Notes under the pieces: model-generated
Databases searched by the model: none
Told to the model about the DNA's origin: nothing
Seen by the model: only the letters and a program-made list of their open reading frames with translations
Position numbers and translations under genes: made by a program
Origin: Magicicada septendecula
Lineage: Eukaryota; Arthropoda; Insecta; Hemiptera; Cicadidae
DNA length: 64,000 bases
Reading direction: 5' to 3'
Assembly (NCBI GenBank): GCA_034769895.1
Contig: CM068375.1
Span: 253,497,542-253,561,541, forward strand
Part shown: positions 61,902 to 64,000 of the stretch, piece by piece
Numbering within the stretch: position 1 is the first letter of the stretch
Layout of the letters: the number at the start of each line of letters is the position of its first letter

Positions 61902-62582
61902 TACCACTTTATAATGACAAAGTACAATAATCACAGCTCTATCTTATACGAATACAATTTTTTTTTTTAATATCTTCCCCCATCCCCCTTTTACCTTAAC
62001 CCTAGATACCCCGTTACAGTTGGTATAAATAAGCTCACGGGTATACCGGTTTTGGTATTTACACATTTGCATAAACGTTGCATTTATGCCCTGGCTGTAA
62101 CATGGCCAGCACCCTTCCACACTCTCTATTACCCCCCCCCCGCTGGACTGTAGCACCCAGTTGCTTCCACAAGGACTGAGGCGGAAGAGGTGAACATTTT
62201 TTCTTTTATTTCACCCCGTCCTTGCTTTGGCGTTACAATAAAATTTGGTATGATTGGTACACCTGATACCAATACCCAATACTCCTACTACAGTAATTAT
62301 TCATAAGCCCTTAAGTGGTCTATCACCTCTTTCGGTGCATAGCCTTTGATACAAAATTTTAGTAGATTCCCCTAAACTACCCCCCAATTATGTTTCACAA
62401 ATTCACCGGGTTGGCAAAAGACAAACCATGATCCGGTTACAATAATTCTATTCATGGTTTGCGATAGATTAACTACATCCACGGTCACGGTTCGGTGAGG
62501 CCGTGACTGCATTTAAACGGGGAATATACTGTTAAACACATAATATAGGTTTTTGATCTTTACCTATTTACATCATAGTTTA
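61902..62582 (-). mobile_element. Gypsy-type unit copy 2, right part (3' non-coding)
   Basis: Resumes the sequence left at 3790 and parallels 1334-2003 (TTATACGAATACAATTTTT, CCACAAGGACTGAGGCGGAAG, GTTCGGTGAGGCCGTGAC). Similarity to copy 1 ends near 62582. Confidence 0.65.
62482..62509 (-). other. Conserved hairpin with invariant loop (unit 2)
   Basis: CGGTCACGG and CCGTGACTG pair around TTCGGTGAGG; the strongest stem of the three copies. Confidence 0.65.
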
Positions 62583-63015
62583 AACACATTCAAGTCATTG
62601 AATGAGACTCAATTTTTACAAGAAATTATTATTAAATAGATATCAACACAAATATGTAAAGAATAATTGTAGAGAATGCCGTTAGAAGATATCAGAGCGA
62701 TGTTTTTTCAAAAGAATGCACCCTTGTCTTGGCGACAGCTAGACGGCTAAAAGTACGAAAAAGTCACGTACTGGACAGAGAGTCATAAAATTGTATTATA
62801 TTTAAAAAAACACCAAAAAATAGGTGAAAGCTTGTGAAAGCTGAGTGCTTACAACAATAGGTACCGTTATTTTAAACAGAGAGCGTTAGACAGAGAAGCG
62901 TAAGGATAGTGTCACTTCCCACCATAGCTCGAAAGATTTGCATGCGCTGTTAGTTAACGAATAAGAGAAAGCGTCATTTTTACTTCTTCTTACTTCTTCC
63001 TACAGGCGTCCAGCT
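62583..63015. other. Probable LINE 3' UTR; no gene
   Basis: Lies between the LINE stop codon and the gypsy-unit sequence. No poly(A) or target duplication could be placed. Confidence 0.4.
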
Positions 63016-64000
63016 TCAACTGTAGCCGATAGCCCGATGTCCATGGTAGATCATAGAAGCGATAGCCCAGTACTTCTTATTGCTCATGATTTCTTGCCAT
63101 CCCGACACTTGCATCCTTAAGATATCCCTTGCGGCAATCGGGTAATGACATTTTATAAGTATATGTTCAAGGTTCTCCTCTCCGTCTTCACACAATAAGC
63201 ATTGTGGCGTATCCGTGAGATTGAACCTAAAGAGATATTCTTGGGTAACGATATGGCCGGTACGTGCCCTCGCAGCAAAAGCAGCTATCGGATGCGCTAC
63301 TCCCTTGTAGATGTCTTCCTTGGCCGGCACAGGTTGTATTTGGTATAAGCCGCGATCTGTGGTTGCTGATTTCCAACTGTCCTCCCAAGAGCTCCTGAAG
63401 TGTCAGTCACCCGAGCTTCTGCACTGCAGAAGGGAGAACTTCTTTAGGTTAGTTGGATACATTGTGCACGCTTCCCTTGCGATCCCATCTGCTATTTCAT
63501 TTCCGGGGACTCCACAGTGGGATGGAACCCATTGAAGGGTGATCATTTTTCCTTCGTTGTGTAGCTGCAGGAATAGTTTCCTTATTTCATTAATACGAAA
63601 GAAGTACGCACTCGTGCCAGATTTTGATAGCGCTTCTAATGATGATTTGGAGTCGGTCAAGATACAGATGAGCTTTTGCTCAATGGAAAGACAGCAGGTT
63701 AATGCCGCGTTTATAGCCAATAATTCGGCGTCCATACTGGACTGTGCATTAACTGGAATATAGTACCGTTCGCCATTACTCTGGTTGAAATACCCTGCAC
63801 CTGACTTCCCGCTTTCGATGTCCACCGATCCATCTGTGAAGATCTTCGTATGATTTTTATACTGCTTGTCAATCATCTCTAGTGTTTCTACTCTAAGTAT
63901 ATCTGGATGACTCATTTTGCCGAATTTGTGTGGAAGATCCACGATCGCTTTTATTCCCGGCCAGCTACGTGGCGGTTCATCGTACACAGGTGGAATTTGC
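63016..64000 (-). pseudogene. LINE ORF2 C-terminus with RNase H and C-terminal zinc motif
   Basis: One minus frame, open to the window edge and partial there, ends at 63016. The RNase H domain has its four acidic positions: IFTDGSVD, SMDAELLAI, ILTDSKSSLEAL and GNEIADGIA, plus WVPSHCGVPGN. An in-frame TGA at 63405-63403 interrupts it. The frame then continues with SSWEDSW, RARTGH and the C-terminal CLLCEDGEENLEHILIKC zinc-like motif. RNase H after RT is found in the I, R1 and LOA groups, so it differs from the Jockey copy at 45238-49046. RT and endonuclease would lie beyond the window. Confidence 0.82.

Overview
This window looks like arthropod, most likely insect, nuclear DNA. It is AT-rich, has no operons, tRNAs or recognisable host genes, and is filled with Ty3/gypsy-type LTR retrotransposons, Jockey- and RTE-type LINEs, pogo, hAT-like and IS630-type DNA transposons, microsatellites and fold-back repeats. 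The species cannot be named from the sequence alone.

Layout. Positions 1-3790 and 61902-62582 are two head-to-tail, non-coding 3' portions of an older gypsy-type element on the minus strand. The second portion is split at a TA dinucleotide by an interval with perfect 25-bp terminal inverted repeats (3791-61901), with TA duplicated at both sides. I read this as a pogo-like DNA transposon grown to 58 kb by nested insertion. Its transposase (minus strand, N-part 36276-36912, C-part 23109-24441) is split by LTR element A (24442-36275). The right LTR of A is itself split by element B (30109-36121). Near the left pogo end lies element C (4080-22978, 3-kb LTRs), which contains element D (9163-18286). 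D is the only complete autonomous element: intact gag and pol, pol in the -1 frame behind a slippery heptamer and a possible pseudoknot. A, B and C lack pol; A and B share an unrecognised protein-coding frame.

Positions 36913-61363 hold older debris: an inverted-repeat pair, a hAT-like element with an IS630-type pseudogene and a nested LINE fragment, a TA-flanked 1.7-kb inverted-repeat element with an inner fold-back, a GC-rich Jockey LINE (45066-49060), an RTE-like LINE (49756-51400), another LINE 3' end, a 165-bp tandem array, microsatellites and a palindrome. Each arm of that palindrome (61075-61363) encodes a type I hammerhead ribozyme motif like those of Penelope-like elements. The right edge (63016-64000) is the RNase H and C-terminal part of another LINE.

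Shared signals link the LTR elements. All lie in minus orientation; apart from the two older copies at the edges, each sense LTR begins TGTAACA, behind a G-rich polypurine tract. Just upstream of that tract, five of them carry a 38-41-nt hairpin whose sequence changes while its pairing is kept. D could supply proteins in trans to A, B and C; this is inference.
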